Origin: Paraburkholderia sediminicola
GTDB lineage: Bacteria > Pseudomonadota > Gammaproteobacteria > Burkholderiales > Burkholderiaceae
NCBI RefSeq assembly: GCF_902859805.1
Contig: NZ_CADIKC010000002.1
Coordinates: 496,001 to 560,000 of the forward strand
DNA length: 64,000 nucleotides
Reading direction: 5' to 3'
Positions within the stretch are counted from its first letter, which is position 1, and every line of letters starts with the position of its first letter. Below, in pieces: positions 10,502-19,488 of this stretch. Under the pieces are notes generated by a model. That model saw nothing but the letters and a program-made list of their open reading frames with translations, searched no databases and was not told the origin of the DNA. The position numbers and the translations under genes were made by a program.

Positions 10502-10549
10502 CGGGTGTTCTCCTTTGGGGACTACGGGCGATGATAGCGCCTTGCACAC

Positions 10550-11719
10550 TCATTGTTCGTCGTTGGCCAGCGACGTGAGAATCCGGTATGCGGCGCTCAC
10601 CCGTTCATCAATGGGGAAGTTCTTGTTCGCAAGGATGACGATCCCCAGCCGTTTCTGCGGAATGAATGCAACGTACGCGCCGAAGCCGTTGGTCGAGCCG
10701 GTTTTGTTGATCCAGACGTCTTCACGAGGCGGCCGCGGCGGCACGATTTCAGTGACCGGCGTTGCGTTGAAAATCATCGCCGACGAGTTTCCATCGAGAA
10801 GCGTCTGCAATCTGGCAGGATACGGATATTGTTCCCATATCAGGTCCTGGGTCATTCCTCCGGCCTTGAAGTATCCGGTATGCGTGTCCGTAATCGCGCG
10901 CTGGAGCTTTGGGTCCAGCTGGATCAGATTCATGTTCGCTTGCACGAAGCGAACCATGTCGGCAGCCGTGGTCTTGATACCGTAGGCTTCAGCGGACAGC
11001 ACACCAGGCGCCACTCTGATCGGCGCACCGTCTTTTGTGTAGCCCTGAGCGTAGTCGCTCAACTTCCCCGCGGGAACGTTGATGTAGCTGCGCTTCATAT
11101 CGAGCGCGGGCAGCAGACGATTTTCCATCAGCGCGCTGAAATCCTGCCCCATGCTCTTCGCCGTAATCAGGCCGAGCGCGCCGATGCCGGGATTGGCATA
11201 CGTCCGATACGTTCCAGGCGCATAGGCGGGCTGCCACTGCCTGAAATACTGCATCAACTGATCGTTGTTGCGAATGCTGTCCGGCACCTGCAATGGGAGC
11301 CCGCCGGGTGTGTGCGTGCCCAGATTGAGAAGGCTGACCTTGCCGAACTCGCTATTGCGCAAAGACGGGAGGTACTTGCTCGTCTCATCCGACAGGGACA
11401 GATAACCGCTTACCTGCGCATAGGAGGCAAGCGTCGCCGTCAACGTCTTGCTGACAGAACCCAGTTCGAACAGGGTGTCGGGGGTAACCGGCGTTCTGGT
11501 TTTCGTCGACGCCAGACCATAGTTGAATACGTAATGCCGGTCACCGTCGATGATGCCAACCGCCATGCCGGGGATGCCATCGTTTGCCATGACCGGTTGT
11601 ATGGCGGCGTCCACCGTATGTCTGATTCTGTTTTGCTGATCGTCGGCCGCGTGGCCAACGGCGGTGAAAGCACACGCAAAGAAGGTTGCTGCGATGAGGC
11701 TTACGGTTCTCAGATTCAT
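10550..11719 (-). CDS. class C beta-lactamase (AmpC-type serine hydrolase)
   Basis: 389 residues, the normal AmpC size, with a signal peptide ending VGHA-A near residue 25. All three active-site motifs are intact: S88-V-S-K91, Y174-A-N176 and K339-T-G341. This set marks a true class C enzyme rather than only a penicillin-binding esterase, though related esterases share SxxK and YxN. It would act in the periplasm by acylating on Ser88. No ampR-type LysR gene is divergent from it, so classical inducible control is not supported here. AGGGA stands before the ATG. Confidence 0.9.
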   Translation of the reverse strand: MNLRTVSLIAATFFACAFTAVGHAADDQQNRIRHTVDAAIQPVMANDGIPGMAVGIIDGDRHYVFNYGLASTKTRTPVTPDTLFELGSVSKTLTATLASYAQVSGYLSLSDETSKYLPSLRNSEFGKVSLLNLGTHTPGGLPLQVPDSIRNNDQLMQYFRQWQPAYAPGTYRTYANPGIGALGLITAKSMGQDFSALMENRLLPALDMKRSYINVPAGKLSDYAQGYTKDGAPIRVAPGVLSAEAYGIKTTAADMVRFVQANMNLIQLDPKLQRAITDTHTGYFKAGGMTQDLIWEQYPYPARLQTLLDGNSSAMIFNATPVTEIVPPRPPREDVWINKTGSTNGFGAYVAFIPQKRLGIVILANKNFPIDERVSAAYRILTSLANDEQ

Positions 11720-11982
11720 GTCCCTGATCGATCGGGTTTGCGTAGGTGGGTGACGGGTGTTGAAACAGGTCTGCCGGGGAAGGAGTATGCGTGCCCACAG
11801 ACTCATCGACTATCGACGATATCTTGTCCGCAGCGAAAGAAAATCTTTCGCGCGGCAAGCGACATCCCTCCACGGCTTACCCGTCATTCACCGTCTACGC
11901 ATGGAACCTGGCCAAAGGACAAGGGCATGCGGGCCGGACAGCAAGTGCACATGAAACGACCGCCCTGCCCCTGCTCCAAAGA

Positions 11983-12492
11983 TCAGTACGATCCCATGTA
12001 ATCGCGCTTGCCGATTTCAACGCCGTTGTGGCGCAGAATCGCGTAGGCCGTCGTGACGTGGAAGAAAAACTGGGGCAGGCCGTAGTTCTGCAAATAGGTG
12101 CTGCCAACCAGCTTCTTCTCTTTCGGCGTACCCGGGCGCAGGACGATTTCCTTGTTCTCGCTGCCCTCGAACTGGGCGGCATCGAGCGTGCCGAGGTGAG
12201 CCAACGCTTTGGCGATCAGTGCTTGCAGGTCGGCAAACGTCACTTCAGTGTCGGGCCACGACGGCACTTCTACGCCGGCCAGGCGCGAACTGACGCCTTT
12301 GGTGAAATCCGCGGCGATCTGCACCTGGCGCACCAGGGGAAACATGTCCGGGAACAGGCGCGCCTGCAGCAGCGCGTTCGGTTCGATGTTCTTTTCGGTG
12401 GCATGCGCTTCGGCTTTCTTCAGCACCTCGGACAATGCAGTCAGCATTTGCTTGAAGACGGGGACGGATGCGCTGTAGATGGAACTGGTCAT
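11983..12492 (-). CDS. DUF1993-family protein
   Basis: 169 residues starting MTSSIYSASVPVFKQMLTALSEVLKKAEAHA and ending HNGVEIGKRDYMGSY in split form. This matches the DUF1993 family (PF09351), small DinB-like helical proteins of unknown function found in Proteobacteria and fungi. His and Asp/Glu side chains at helix ends could bind a metal, but I cannot confirm this. The frame extends upstream into the intergenic region, and the chosen ATG starts the conserved helix. It is divergent from the hydroxylase gene. Confidence 0.88.
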   Translation of the reverse strand: MTSSIYSASVPVFKQMLTALSEVLKKAEAHATEKNIEPNALLQARLFPDMFPLVRQVQIAADFTKGVSSRLAGVEVPSWPDTEVTFADLQALIAKALAHLGTLDAAQFEGSENKEIVLRPGTPKEKKLVGSTYLQNYGLPQFFFHVTTAYAILRHNGVEIGKRDYMGSY

Positions 12493-12624
12493 GATTACTC
12501 TTTCGGTCGATGTTGGATGCCGGCGCGGAAGATGCCGCGCCGGCCGGTTGAACAGGCGGGGGAAGGTTACCACCAAGCCGCGTAGAATCACGCAAGCTGG
12601 CATCACGACAGGGATGGTCCGGTC

Positions 12625-13536
12625 ATGGCTGCGTTGCTTACGATACTCAAATTCGCTATCGTCCTCGTCCTCGCATCTTCACTGGTCGAGGCGCTAGTGC
12701 TTTCTGTGCGCCACGGCTGGCGCGGCTACGACTGGCGGGCGGCCGGTGTCTCGGTGGTCGACTATCTGGTTCGTGAGTATCCGTTGCGCTGGCTGCTGCC
12801 GCTCGCGTTCTGGAGCGACGCCATGAACTGGTTCTGGCGGCACAGGCTCTGGACACTACCGATGAACCATTGGAGCGCCTGGCTGGCGTGTTTCATCGGT
12901 CAGGAGTTCTGCTACTACTGGTACCACCGGGCGGCCCACCGCACGCGCTGGTTCTGGTGCACCCACGCGATTCACCATTCACCGAATCAACTCAACCTGT
13001 CCGCCGCCTACCGTTTCGGCTGGACCGGCCGTCTTACGGGTTCGTTGCTGTTCTTCATGATCGCACCGCTGGTCGGCATGCCACCCCAGGTTGTGATGGT
13101 GCTGCTTTCGCTCAACCTGCTCTACCAGTTCTGGCTGCACGCAACCTGGATTCCGCGCCTCGGACCGCTGGAATGGATTCTGAACACGCCATCAGCCCAT
13201 CGCGTGCATCACGCGTCCAACATCGAATACCTCGATGGAAACTACGGCGGCGTGCTGATCGTGTTCGATCGGCTGTTTGGGACCTACATCGCCGAACGGC
13301 GCGACATACCGTGTCGCTACGGTCTGGTCCGGCCCATGACGACCTACAACCTGCTGACCATCGAGTTCGACCACTGGCGCGCGCTATGGCGCGACCTGCT
13401 GGCCGCGCGCTCCATCGGCGAGGCATGGGGCTATATCGCCAGGCCACCGGGTTGGCGGCCTGATAACGCCGGGGAAACAACCGAAGATCTAAGACGCCGT
13501 GCGGATCCGCATACCTTCGGGGCGGAACAGCAATAG
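12625..13536 (+). CDS. sterol desaturase / fatty acid hydroxylase family protein
   Basis: 303 residues, membrane-embedded di-iron enzyme family (PF04116). The histidine clusters are HRAAH (101-105), HAIHH (114-118), an isolated H172 at FWLH, and HRVHH (192-196). They are arranged as in bacterial sterol C-5-desaturase-like hydroxylases. About four membrane helices lie between them, and the N-terminal helix is very hydrophobic. Bacterial members often modify hopanoids, carotenoids or ornithine lipids; the substrate here is unknown. Expression is probably monocistronic. Confidence 0.9.
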   Translation: MAALLTILKFAIVLVLASSLVEALVLSVRHGWRGYDWRAAGVSVVDYLVREYPLRWLLPLAFWSDAMNWFWRHRLWTLPMNHWSAWLACFIGQEFCYYWYHRAAHRTRWFWCTHAIHHSPNQLNLSAAYRFGWTGRLTGSLLFFMIAPLVGMPPQVVMVLLSLNLLYQFWLHATWIPRLGPLEWILNTPSAHRVHHASNIEYLDGNYGGVLIVFDRLFGTYIAERRDIPCRYGLVRPMTTYNLLTIEFDHWRALWRDLLAARSIGEAWGYIARPPGWRPDNAGETTEDLRRRADPHTFGAEQQ

Positions 13537-13636
13537 CTGTCTCGCGTTGGCCGAACTCGGCCTGATGCCCGATGCGCGTCTCTCCTCCCCTTGATCGATG
13601 AAAAGAACGTCGGCATTTTGACGCGCGCTTGCGCTC

Positions 13637-13686
13637 GTGAAAAATGAATGGTATTTTTTCATGAAATTTACCGCGATATTTTTCAC
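13637..13686. promoter_or_regulatory. nested dyad operator upstream of the amine-oxidase gene
   Basis: GTGAAAAAT (13637-13645) and ATTTTTCAC (13678-13686) are perfect inverted arms. Between them, TTTCATGAAA (13657-13666) is a palindrome with exactly the same centre. It ends 10 nt before the ATG of the FAD oxidase gene. The XRE-cupin regulator two genes on is the obvious candidate ligand, by analogy with PuuR; that is inference. Confidence 0.7.
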
Positions 13687-13696
13687 GAGAGCCAAC

Positions 13697-14986
13697 ATGT
13701 TCGACCAGTCTGCCGAGCACGTCGCGAGCTACTACGCCCGCACCTATCCTGCCCCGATCCCCCTGCGGCCGGCACTGGAAGAGCGCCTCGACACGGAAGT
13801 GCTGATCGTCGGCGCGGGTTTCAGTGGCTTGCACACCGCCCTGCGTCTGGCCCTCGCGGGCAAGCGTGTCACGGTGCTCGAAGCCAGCCGGGTGGCCTGG
13901 GCAGCGTCCGGGCGCAACGGCGGCCAGGCCCTGCTCGGCTGGTCCTGCGACATGCCTCCGCTGGAGGCAGCGTTAGGTCTGGAGCGTGCCCGTCAACTGT
14001 GGGACAGCATGCGCTGGGCCGCCGCGGAGATACGTGAGCTGCCGGCACGGCATGGCTTCGATGTGGACTACCGTGCGGGAAGTCTGTGGGCAGCGGTGCT
14101 GCCGCGCCGCACCGCGCTCCTCGAGCAGGCCCAACGGGAAGCGGAGGAAAAGTGGGGCTACGACAAGATGCGCTTCATCCCTCGCGTGGAAATGCCTCAA
14201 TGGATTGCAAGCGAACGCTATCAGGCAGCGCTCTACGATCCCGAGGCAGGCCATCTGAATCCGCTGAAACTGGCCCAAGGCCTCGCGGCGGCGATCGAAC
14301 AGGCCGGTGGACGCATCTTCGAGCAAAGTCAGGTGTTGGACTACCGCGAGACGCAGGACGGTTACGTCGCGCGCACCGATAAAGGCGAGGTGCGTGCGGA
14401 TGTGCTGGTACTCGCCTGCAACGCTTATATCGACCGTCTCGACCGCAAACTCTCCAGGCGCATGCTGCCCGTTGGCACCTATCAGGTGGCCACGTCGCCG
14501 CTGGAGCCGGAAGTGGCCCGTTCGCTACTGCCACGCAACAGTTGCGTGATCGACAACCAGTTCGTTCCCGACTACTTCCGCTTAAGTCCTGAAAACCGCC
14601 TGCTATTCGGCGGCGGCTGCACGTACGCGGGCGGTATTCCAAAGGATATTGCGGCGGCGACCCGGCCTTACCTGGAGCGCGCTTTCCCGCAACTGCGCGG
14701 AGTGGAACTGGAGTTTGCGTGGGGCGGGCATATCGACATCAGCATGAAACGCACGCCGGATATCGGTCGACAAGGTGAGCGCTACTGGTTGCAAGGCTAT
14801 TCGGGGCATGGCGTGCTGCCCACGCTCGCCGCCGGCCGGGCGGTCGCCGACGCCATCCTCGGCGACGACGAACTGCTCGACCTCTATCAGGCCATCGACA
14901 ATCCGCCTTTTCCCGGCGGTGCACTACTGGCCGCGCCGCTGGAGGTCATTGGCAAGACCTGGTATCGTCTGCGCGACAGAGTCTGA
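13697..14986 (+). CDS. FAD-dependent amine oxidase (gamma-glutamylputrescine oxidase-like)
   Basis: 429 residues of the DAO family. The FAD-binding loop is LIVGAGFSGL (G39-A-G41-F-S-G44), followed by VTVLEASRVAWAASGRNGGQ, the hallmark of PuuB/OrdL-type oxidases. The C-terminus has WLQGYSGHGVLPTLAAGRAV in two-part form. An earlier GTG start exists, but the ATG at 13697 has GAGAG upstream and starts at the usual position. PuuB oxidises gamma-glutamylputrescine to the aldehyde with H2O2 release. The XRE-cupin regulator and glutamine-synthetase-like gene that follow support a polyamine pathway; other amines such as ethanolamine derivatives remain possible. Confidence 0.88.
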   Translation: MFDQSAEHVASYYARTYPAPIPLRPALEERLDTEVLIVGAGFSGLHTALRLALAGKRVTVLEASRVAWAASGRNGGQALLGWSCDMPPLEAALGLERARQLWDSMRWAAAEIRELPARHGFDVDYRAGSLWAAVLPRRTALLEQAQREAEEKWGYDKMRFIPRVEMPQWIASERYQAALYDPEAGHLNPLKLAQGLAAAIEQAGGRIFEQSQVLDYRETQDGYVARTDKGEVRADVLVLACNAYIDRLDRKLSRRMLPVGTYQVATSPLEPEVARSLLPRNSCVIDNQFVPDYFRLSPENRLLFGGGCTYAGGIPKDIAAATRPYLERAFPQLRGVELEFAWGGHIDISMKRTPDIGRQGERYWLQGYSGHGVLPTLAAGRAVADAILGDDELLDLYQAIDNPPFPGGALLAAPLEVIGKTWYRLRDRV

Positions 14987-15001
14987 GCGAAGGGGCAGAA
15001 G

Positions 15002-15559
15002 ATGAACAAGCAGGAAGAAATTGAAGGTCTCGCGATACTGATTCGGGACCTGCGCAAGCATAAGAAGGTGACGTTGGGCGCGCTGGCGGAAAAAATCGGC
15101 CGCTCGGTCGGTTTCCTTTCCCAGATCGAGCGCGGCCTCTCGCGTCCGACCGTGGGCGATCTGACCGCCATCGGCGAGGCTCTGGGCGTACCCACCACCT
15201 ATTTTTATAGCCTGAGCAAGCCGCGTGCACTGCCTTGGGTGACCCGACCGGACGAACGCCGCACGCTGTATTACGCGGAAGGTGTGACCGACGTGCTCGT
15301 GTCGCCGAACATGTCAGCGGGGTTTTCGATGCTGGAGAGCCACCTGGCGCCGGGCGCCAGCAGCGGCGACAAACCATTGAATGACAGCGACGAGCAAGGT
15401 GGCTTCGTTCTCGAAGGCGAGTTGACCATCTGGCTGGACGACGAAGAGCACCCGGCGACGCTCGGCCCTAACGACGGCTTCCAGGTGCCGGCGCACGCGC
15501 GGTTCCGCTACGCCAATCTCTCCGATGAACCCACGCGGGTACTTTGGGTGTTCACCTAG
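15002..15559 (+). CDS. XRE-cupin transcriptional regulator (PuuR-like)
   Basis: 185 residues. An HTH_3 domain at about 10-65 (LRKHKKVTLGALAEKIGRSVGFLSQIERGL in segments) is followed by a C-terminal cupin at about 105-180 (VLEGELTIWLDDEEHPATLG). This is the PuuR architecture: repression relieved by a small ligand such as putrescine. The gene starts 15 nt after the oxidase stop, so it is in the same operon and likely autoregulated through the nested dyad upstream of that operon. Confidence 0.88.
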   Translation: MNKQEEIEGLAILIRDLRKHKKVTLGALAEKIGRSVGFLSQIERGLSRPTVGDLTAIGEALGVPTTYFYSLSKPRALPWVTRPDERRTLYYAEGVTDVLVSPNMSAGFSMLESHLAPGASSGDKPLNDSDEQGGFVLEGELTIWLDDEEHPATLGPNDGFQVPAHARFRYANLSDEPTRVLWVFT

Positions 15560-15640
15560 CATTGAGGTACTACATGACGCAGCAATGAATGCTGCGCTGA
15601 ATGTCAATTCGGATGACTAACGGAGAGCGTTGTGACTACC

Positions 15641-15690
15641 GCGCTCAGTTCCGCTCAGTTCCGCTCAGTTCCGCTCAGTTCTGCTCAGTT
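15641..15690. repeat. five tandem copies of a 10-bp unit
   Basis: Unit CCGCTCAGTT; the first copy begins G and the last carries T in the second position. It sits about 90 nt upstream of the glutamine-synthetase-like gene. At about one helical turn per unit, all copies would face the same side of the DNA. Confidence 0.8.
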
Positions 15691-15780
15691 CTGTTATGTC
15701 GTCGACTTGCCCACGTTTTCCACCACAGCTTTTAACTGAAGCTCAATCATCGCGTCAATTTGCGTGAGAAGGACAACAAC

Positions 15781-17127
15781 ATGACTTCCCCCAGCGCCGA
15801 CCTGCTCAGCGAAGTACGCGCTTTCCGCGCGGCGTATCCCGAGGTGCGTTACGTCGACCTCATTTGCCTGGATATCCCCGGGCACTTCTATGGGAAGCGC
15901 TACCCCGTGGACATGCTCGAGAAAGTCGCCGCCGGCAGCCTCCTCAAACTGCCGCAGAACTGCATTTTGCTCGGTGCGCAGGGTGGCGTGTTCCCGATCG
16001 GCGACTATTGCTTCAACGACGGCGATCCGGATGCGCAGCGCCGCCTGATCGAAGGCACCCTCAAGCCCGTGCGATGGGAAAACCAGCCATTGGGACAGAT
16101 GCTGATCAGCTCGGACGGCACCGAGGCGCCCATCGAGTTCGAGCCGCGCGAGGTATTGGCGCGCGTGCTGAAACGCTTCGAGCGGCGCGGCATCCGCCCG
16201 GTTGTCGCCTTCGAACTGGAGTTTTATCTGTTCGACGCCAGACTGGCGGACGGGATTCCGCAATTCCCGCGCGACCCGTTCTGCGACGATCCGGACGACC
16301 AGTCCAACATGCACATCGAGCGATTGTCGCGCTTCTCCAGTGTGCTCAACGAGATGGTCGACGCCACACGCGAGCAGGGCGTGGACGCTACCGTGATCAC
16401 CGCCGAGCTCGGACCCGGCCAGTTCGAGATCAACTTTGGCCACAGCGGCGACAGTCTGCGCGCCGCCGACTGGTCTGCCCTGTTCTGCCGCAGTACGCGC
16501 GGCGTGGCGATGAAACACGGCTACCGCGCGAGCTTCATGAGCAAGCCATACCTGCACGCGCCGGGCAGTGGCATGCACGTGCATGTGAGTCTCTACGACG
16601 AAGCGGGCAACAACCTGCTGGCCGCTGACGGCCAGCGGCCGCTGCGCCATGCAGTGGCCGGATGCCTCGCCTTGCTGCCGCATTGCATGCCTGTCTTCGC
16701 CGCCAACCACAACGCGTTTCGCCGCTATGGCTGGAAGACGAATGCAGCCAGCCGCGCGAGCTGGGGTTTCGAAGACCGCGACGCCTGCATTCGCATTCCG
16801 GAATCGGATGACCGCAACCTGCGCATCGAACACCGTCTGGCGGGCGCCGATGCGAACCCTTACCTGGTGCTGGCCGCCATTCTCACCGGCATGGAACACG
16901 GGTTGGATGCGGGCCGCGAACCCATCGCCCCGCTCAACGAAGACCGCCAAAGCGGTGTCGACTTTCCGCAAGACATGCTCACGGCCGTCGCCGCGATGCA
17001 GGACCATCCGGTCGTCGGCAAAGGCATGGGCGAAGAATTCGTGATGGTCTACTGCGAGAACAAACGCCAGGACCATCTGGACTTCATGAACGAGGTGAAT
17101 GCGCGGGAATACCGCTGGTTCCTCTGA
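15781..17127 (+). CDS. glutamine synthetase family protein (gamma-glutamylpolyamine synthetase-like)
   Basis: 448 residues with the glutamine-synthetase beta-grasp and catalytic domains. ELGPGQFEINFGHS, PGSGMHVHVSLYD and RIEHRLAGADANPYL carry the conserved ATP, metal and glutamate-binding residues. The lengths and motifs fit the PuuA/GlnA3-like group, which ligates glutamate to putrescine or other amines. A TTG lies seven codons upstream, but the ATG has GAGAAGGA before it. The regulator gene ends about 220 nt earlier, so this may be a second transcript with its own promoter around the tandem repeat. Confidence 0.88.
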   Translation: MTSPSADLLSEVRAFRAAYPEVRYVDLICLDIPGHFYGKRYPVDMLEKVAAGSLLKLPQNCILLGAQGGVFPIGDYCFNDGDPDAQRRLIEGTLKPVRWENQPLGQMLISSDGTEAPIEFEPREVLARVLKRFERRGIRPVVAFELEFYLFDARLADGIPQFPRDPFCDDPDDQSNMHIERLSRFSSVLNEMVDATREQGVDATVITAELGPGQFEINFGHSGDSLRAADWSALFCRSTRGVAMKHGYRASFMSKPYLHAPGSGMHVHVSLYDEAGNNLLAADGQRPLRHAVAGCLALLPHCMPVFAANHNAFRRYGWKTNAASRASWGFEDRDACIRIPESDDRNLRIEHRLAGADANPYLVLAAILTGMEHGLDAGREPIAPLNEDRQSGVDFPQDMLTAVAAMQDHPVVGKGMGEEFVMVYCENKRQDHLDFMNEVNAREYRWFL

Positions 17128-17144
17128 ACCCGTTGTGCGAGCAG

Positions 17145-18005
17145 TCAGGTATTGGCTACCAGCAGCTCCTCAGCATTCTTCGGCGGCCGCAGGCCATCGG
17201 TCCTGCCCATGAAGTAGCGCTCGGTAAGATCGGCCGCCGAGACATGCCGTGCTTCTCCGAAGCCCGCTTCGTGAGCCAGCGCCAGAATCTCCGGCGGCGT
17301 GAAGAAGCTGATGAACGGCGTGCCGCTTGCTCGTGCGCCCTTCTCCGCCATCTCGAGCCCGGGCCGCACCTCAGGGTCCGCCATCTCAAGTGGGAGCAGG
17401 AACGTCATGGCGAGCGCCGATCCCGGGGCGAGGGACGCGACTTCGCGTAGCGTGGCCGCGTTCGCATCCTTGGTGAGATACATGCTGACGCCTGTGGAGA
17501 CCACGATCGCCGGCTTGCTGTCATCGAAGCCCGCGGTCACGAGCCCGTCTCGCCAGCTTCCTCCCGCTTCGAAATCGACCGGCACGAAACGCAGCCAGTC
17601 CGGAACGCCGAAGCCGAGTTCGATCAGACGCTGACGCTTCCATGCCTGGGGCCCAGGCTGGTCGACCTCGAACACCTTGAGATGGGATGCGATCTCCGGG
17701 CGCCGCTGGGCGAAGCTGTCAAGGCCGGCACCGAGGATGACGTACTGATCGAGCCCGCGCCCGGCCTGCTCCACGACCAGGTCTTCAATGAAGCGGGCAC
17801 GCGCCACGATCGAAGCGCGAAACGGTCGCGTGAATTGAGGATCCATGTCCCCGCGGCTGTGCCAGTCCGCATCCGGGGCCAGCAGCTTAAGGCCGATTTC
17901 GTCTTCCAGCACATGCGGCGGCGGGTCGGACTGGACATGAAGCGCGCGCCACAAAGCGACTCGCGCTGCTGTACTGTCTGGCGCTGCATCTTGCTTGTCG
18001 GTCAT
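17145..18005 (-). CDS. class I SAM-dependent methyltransferase (LCM/TIGR00027-like)
   Basis: 286 residues. The SAM-binding loop is VILGAGLDSFAQR (G92-A-G94-L-D96), followed by VFEVDQPGPQAWKRQRL and the FVPVDFE segment. These are typical of the leucine carboxyl methyltransferase-like family (PF04072) abundant in actinobacteria and Burkholderiaceae. The N-terminus has RARFIEDLV. The methyl acceptor is unknown. The stop lies 18 nt from the convergent synthetase gene; there is no obvious terminator between them. Confidence 0.88.
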   Translation of the reverse strand: MTDKQDAAPDSTAARVALWRALHVQSDPPPHVLEDEIGLKLLAPDADWHSRGDMDPQFTRPFRASIVARARFIEDLVVEQAGRGLDQYVILGAGLDSFAQRRPEIASHLKVFEVDQPGPQAWKRQRLIELGFGVPDWLRFVPVDFEAGGSWRDGLVTAGFDDSKPAIVVSTGVSMYLTKDANAATLREVASLAPGSALAMTFLLPLEMADPEVRPGLEMAEKGARASGTPFISFFTPPEILALAHEAGFGEARHVSAADLTERYFMGRTDGLRPPKNAEELLVANT

Positions 18006-18060
18006 GACTTTCGATCCTCCTGTGGGCGAAGAATATTGCTGACTGTAACCCGTTTCATGC

Positions 18061-18501
18061 TTACGAGGGCAAGAGAGCTTTCTTCATCGACGGTGCAGGA
18101 TGGACCACGTAATTCTGTCGCTCATAGAAGGAAACGGCATCCGGCCGGGCGTCCAGAAACACCGCAGTCATAGCGCGAGCACGCGCATCAGCTTCCGCAT
18201 AGTCCGTCAAGGCGCGACCCGCACCGCTGCCTCGTGTCGCCTCATCGACGACGAGATCGTCGATGTGCAAGTGCGCCCCGCGCGCCAACGTGTGGACCGG
18301 CCTCATCCCCATCACGCCAACAAGCTTGCCGTTCTGAAACGCGCCGACAAGCTCATAGCCAGAATGCGATTGCAATCTGGCTCTCCTGAGAAATTCGTCC
18401 TGATCAAGCGCCCGCAATTGCGTGATCACCGGAAAGGCCTGTGCCCATTCTGTTGGGGAAAGCCTCCGGATATCCAGACTGTTGTTGTGATTGTCGGTCA
18501 T
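18061..18501 (-). CDS. GNAT-family N-acetyltransferase
   Basis: 146 residues. The acetyl-CoA motif A reads HIDDLVVDEATRGSGAGRALTDYA in pieces, with the R/Q-xx-G-x-G/A core at RGSGAG, and FYERQNYV marks the C-terminal motif B. A longer in-frame start would overlap the next gene, so the ATG at 18501 was chosen. It lies 49 nt downstream of the SDR gene on the same strand and may share its transcript. The acceptor is unknown. Confidence 0.85.
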   Translation of the reverse strand: MTDNHNNSLDIRRLSPTEWAQAFPVITQLRALDQDEFLRRARLQSHSGYELVGAFQNGKLVGVMGMRPVHTLARGAHLHIDDLVVDEATRGSGAGRALTDYAEADARARAMTAVFLDARPDAVSFYERQNYVVHPAPSMKKALLPS

Positions 18502-18550
18502 AGCGGCATTCTGTCCTCGTTGGGAGAATGCCGATTCTGGCACAGCTAGA

Positions 18551-19330
18551 CTAGAGAGACATGCCGCCCGAGACTTCGATGCGCTGGCCATTGACCCAGC
18601 GATTGTCCTCGGACAGCAGCGACGCGATCATCGGACCGATGTCGTCGGGCAAGCCCGCACGGCCGAGTGCCGTCCCGTCCGCCACGAGCTTGTTGATCTC
18701 GGGATTGTCGCGCACCATGCCGCCGCTGAAGTCCGTGGCGACGGCGCCTGGCGCGACAGTATTGACAGCGATTCGACGCGGACCGAGTTCCTTCGCGAGA
18801 TAACGCGTCAGAACCTCGACCGCGCCTTTCATGGATGCATAGGACCCACTGCCTGGAAAGGTGAAACGGGTCAGCCCCGAGGAGATATTTACGATCCGGC
18901 CACCGTCCTTGATCAACGGCAGCAGCTTTTGCGTCAGGAAAAACACGCCCTTGAAATGGACATGGTAAAGACTGTCCAGCTCTTCCTCGGTGGTCTTTTC
19001 AAACGGCGTGTGATTCGACGTGCCGGCGTTGTTGACGAGATAGTCGAAACGCTCGGCGCCCAACTGCGCAAGCGACGCCCGAACCTGCTCCACGAACGAG
19101 TCGAATGTGCTCACTTTTCCGGTATCGAGTGGCAGTGCAATGGCTCTTTGCCCCTCCTCTGCCACCAGGCCGACAACCTTGTCGGCTTCTGCCTGATTGG
19201 CGCGATAGGTGAATATTGAACTGACGCCGCGCTTCGCGAGGCTCACGACCGTATTGCGCCCCAAGCCGCGACTCCCGCCTGTCACGATGGCGATCTTCGA
19301 AATGGCGTCTGCCGATTGTCCCGCTGTCAT
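18551..19330 (-). CDS. SDR-family oxidoreductase
   Basis: 259 residues, classical short-chain dehydrogenase. The cofactor loop is VTGGSRGLGRN, then LVNNAGTSNH, and the active site is S-x-n-YASMK. The C-terminus carries the SGG-MSL ending. The Arg after beta-2 (TYRAN) suggests an NADPH preference. It is divergent from an AraC regulator, a common arrangement in which the regulator induces the reductase in response to a carbonyl substrate. The substrate is not identifiable. Confidence 0.9.
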   Translation of the reverse strand: MTAGQSADAISKIAIVTGGSRGLGRNTVVSLAKRGVSSIFTYRANQAEADKVVGLVAEEGQRAIALPLDTGKVSTFDSFVEQVRASLAQLGAERFDYLVNNAGTSNHTPFEKTTEEELDSLYHVHFKGVFFLTQKLLPLIKDGGRIVNISSGLTRFTFPGSGSYASMKGAVEVLTRYLAKELGPRRIAVNTVAPGAVATDFSGGMVRDNPEINKLVADGTALGRAGLPDDIGPMIASLLSEDNRWVNGQRIEVSGGMSL

Positions 19331-19423
19331 TTTTGCGCTCCACGTTAGAGGTGTAGACGCAGCTTATTCCGGCCCGTAGCGAGGCTGAATGCCCTAACTG
19401 TCCTTCTTCTTGCCTAATCCTGC

Positions 19424-19441
19424 CCGAGCTCTGCAGCTCGG
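19424..19441. promoter_or_regulatory. palindrome in the SDR/AraC intergenic region
   Basis: CCGAGCT-ctgc-AGCTCGG, about 50 nt before the AraC-type start codon. It is the only clear dyad between the divergent genes and may serve as operator or leader hairpin. Confidence 0.4.
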
Positions 19442-19488
19442 CACGCGAGGCAGTAACATGAGCAAATGCTGGTGCGAAGGAGTTTCAT

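Noticed and set aside
15641..15690. CRISPR-like repeat
   Set aside because: The 10-bp units are contiguous with no spacers, so it is a simple tandem repeat.
15694..17076. 460-codon minus-strand open frame over the glutamine-synthetase-like gene
   Set aside because: It is His/Val-rich antisense of conserved glutamine-synthetase motifs; typical third-position G+C shadow.
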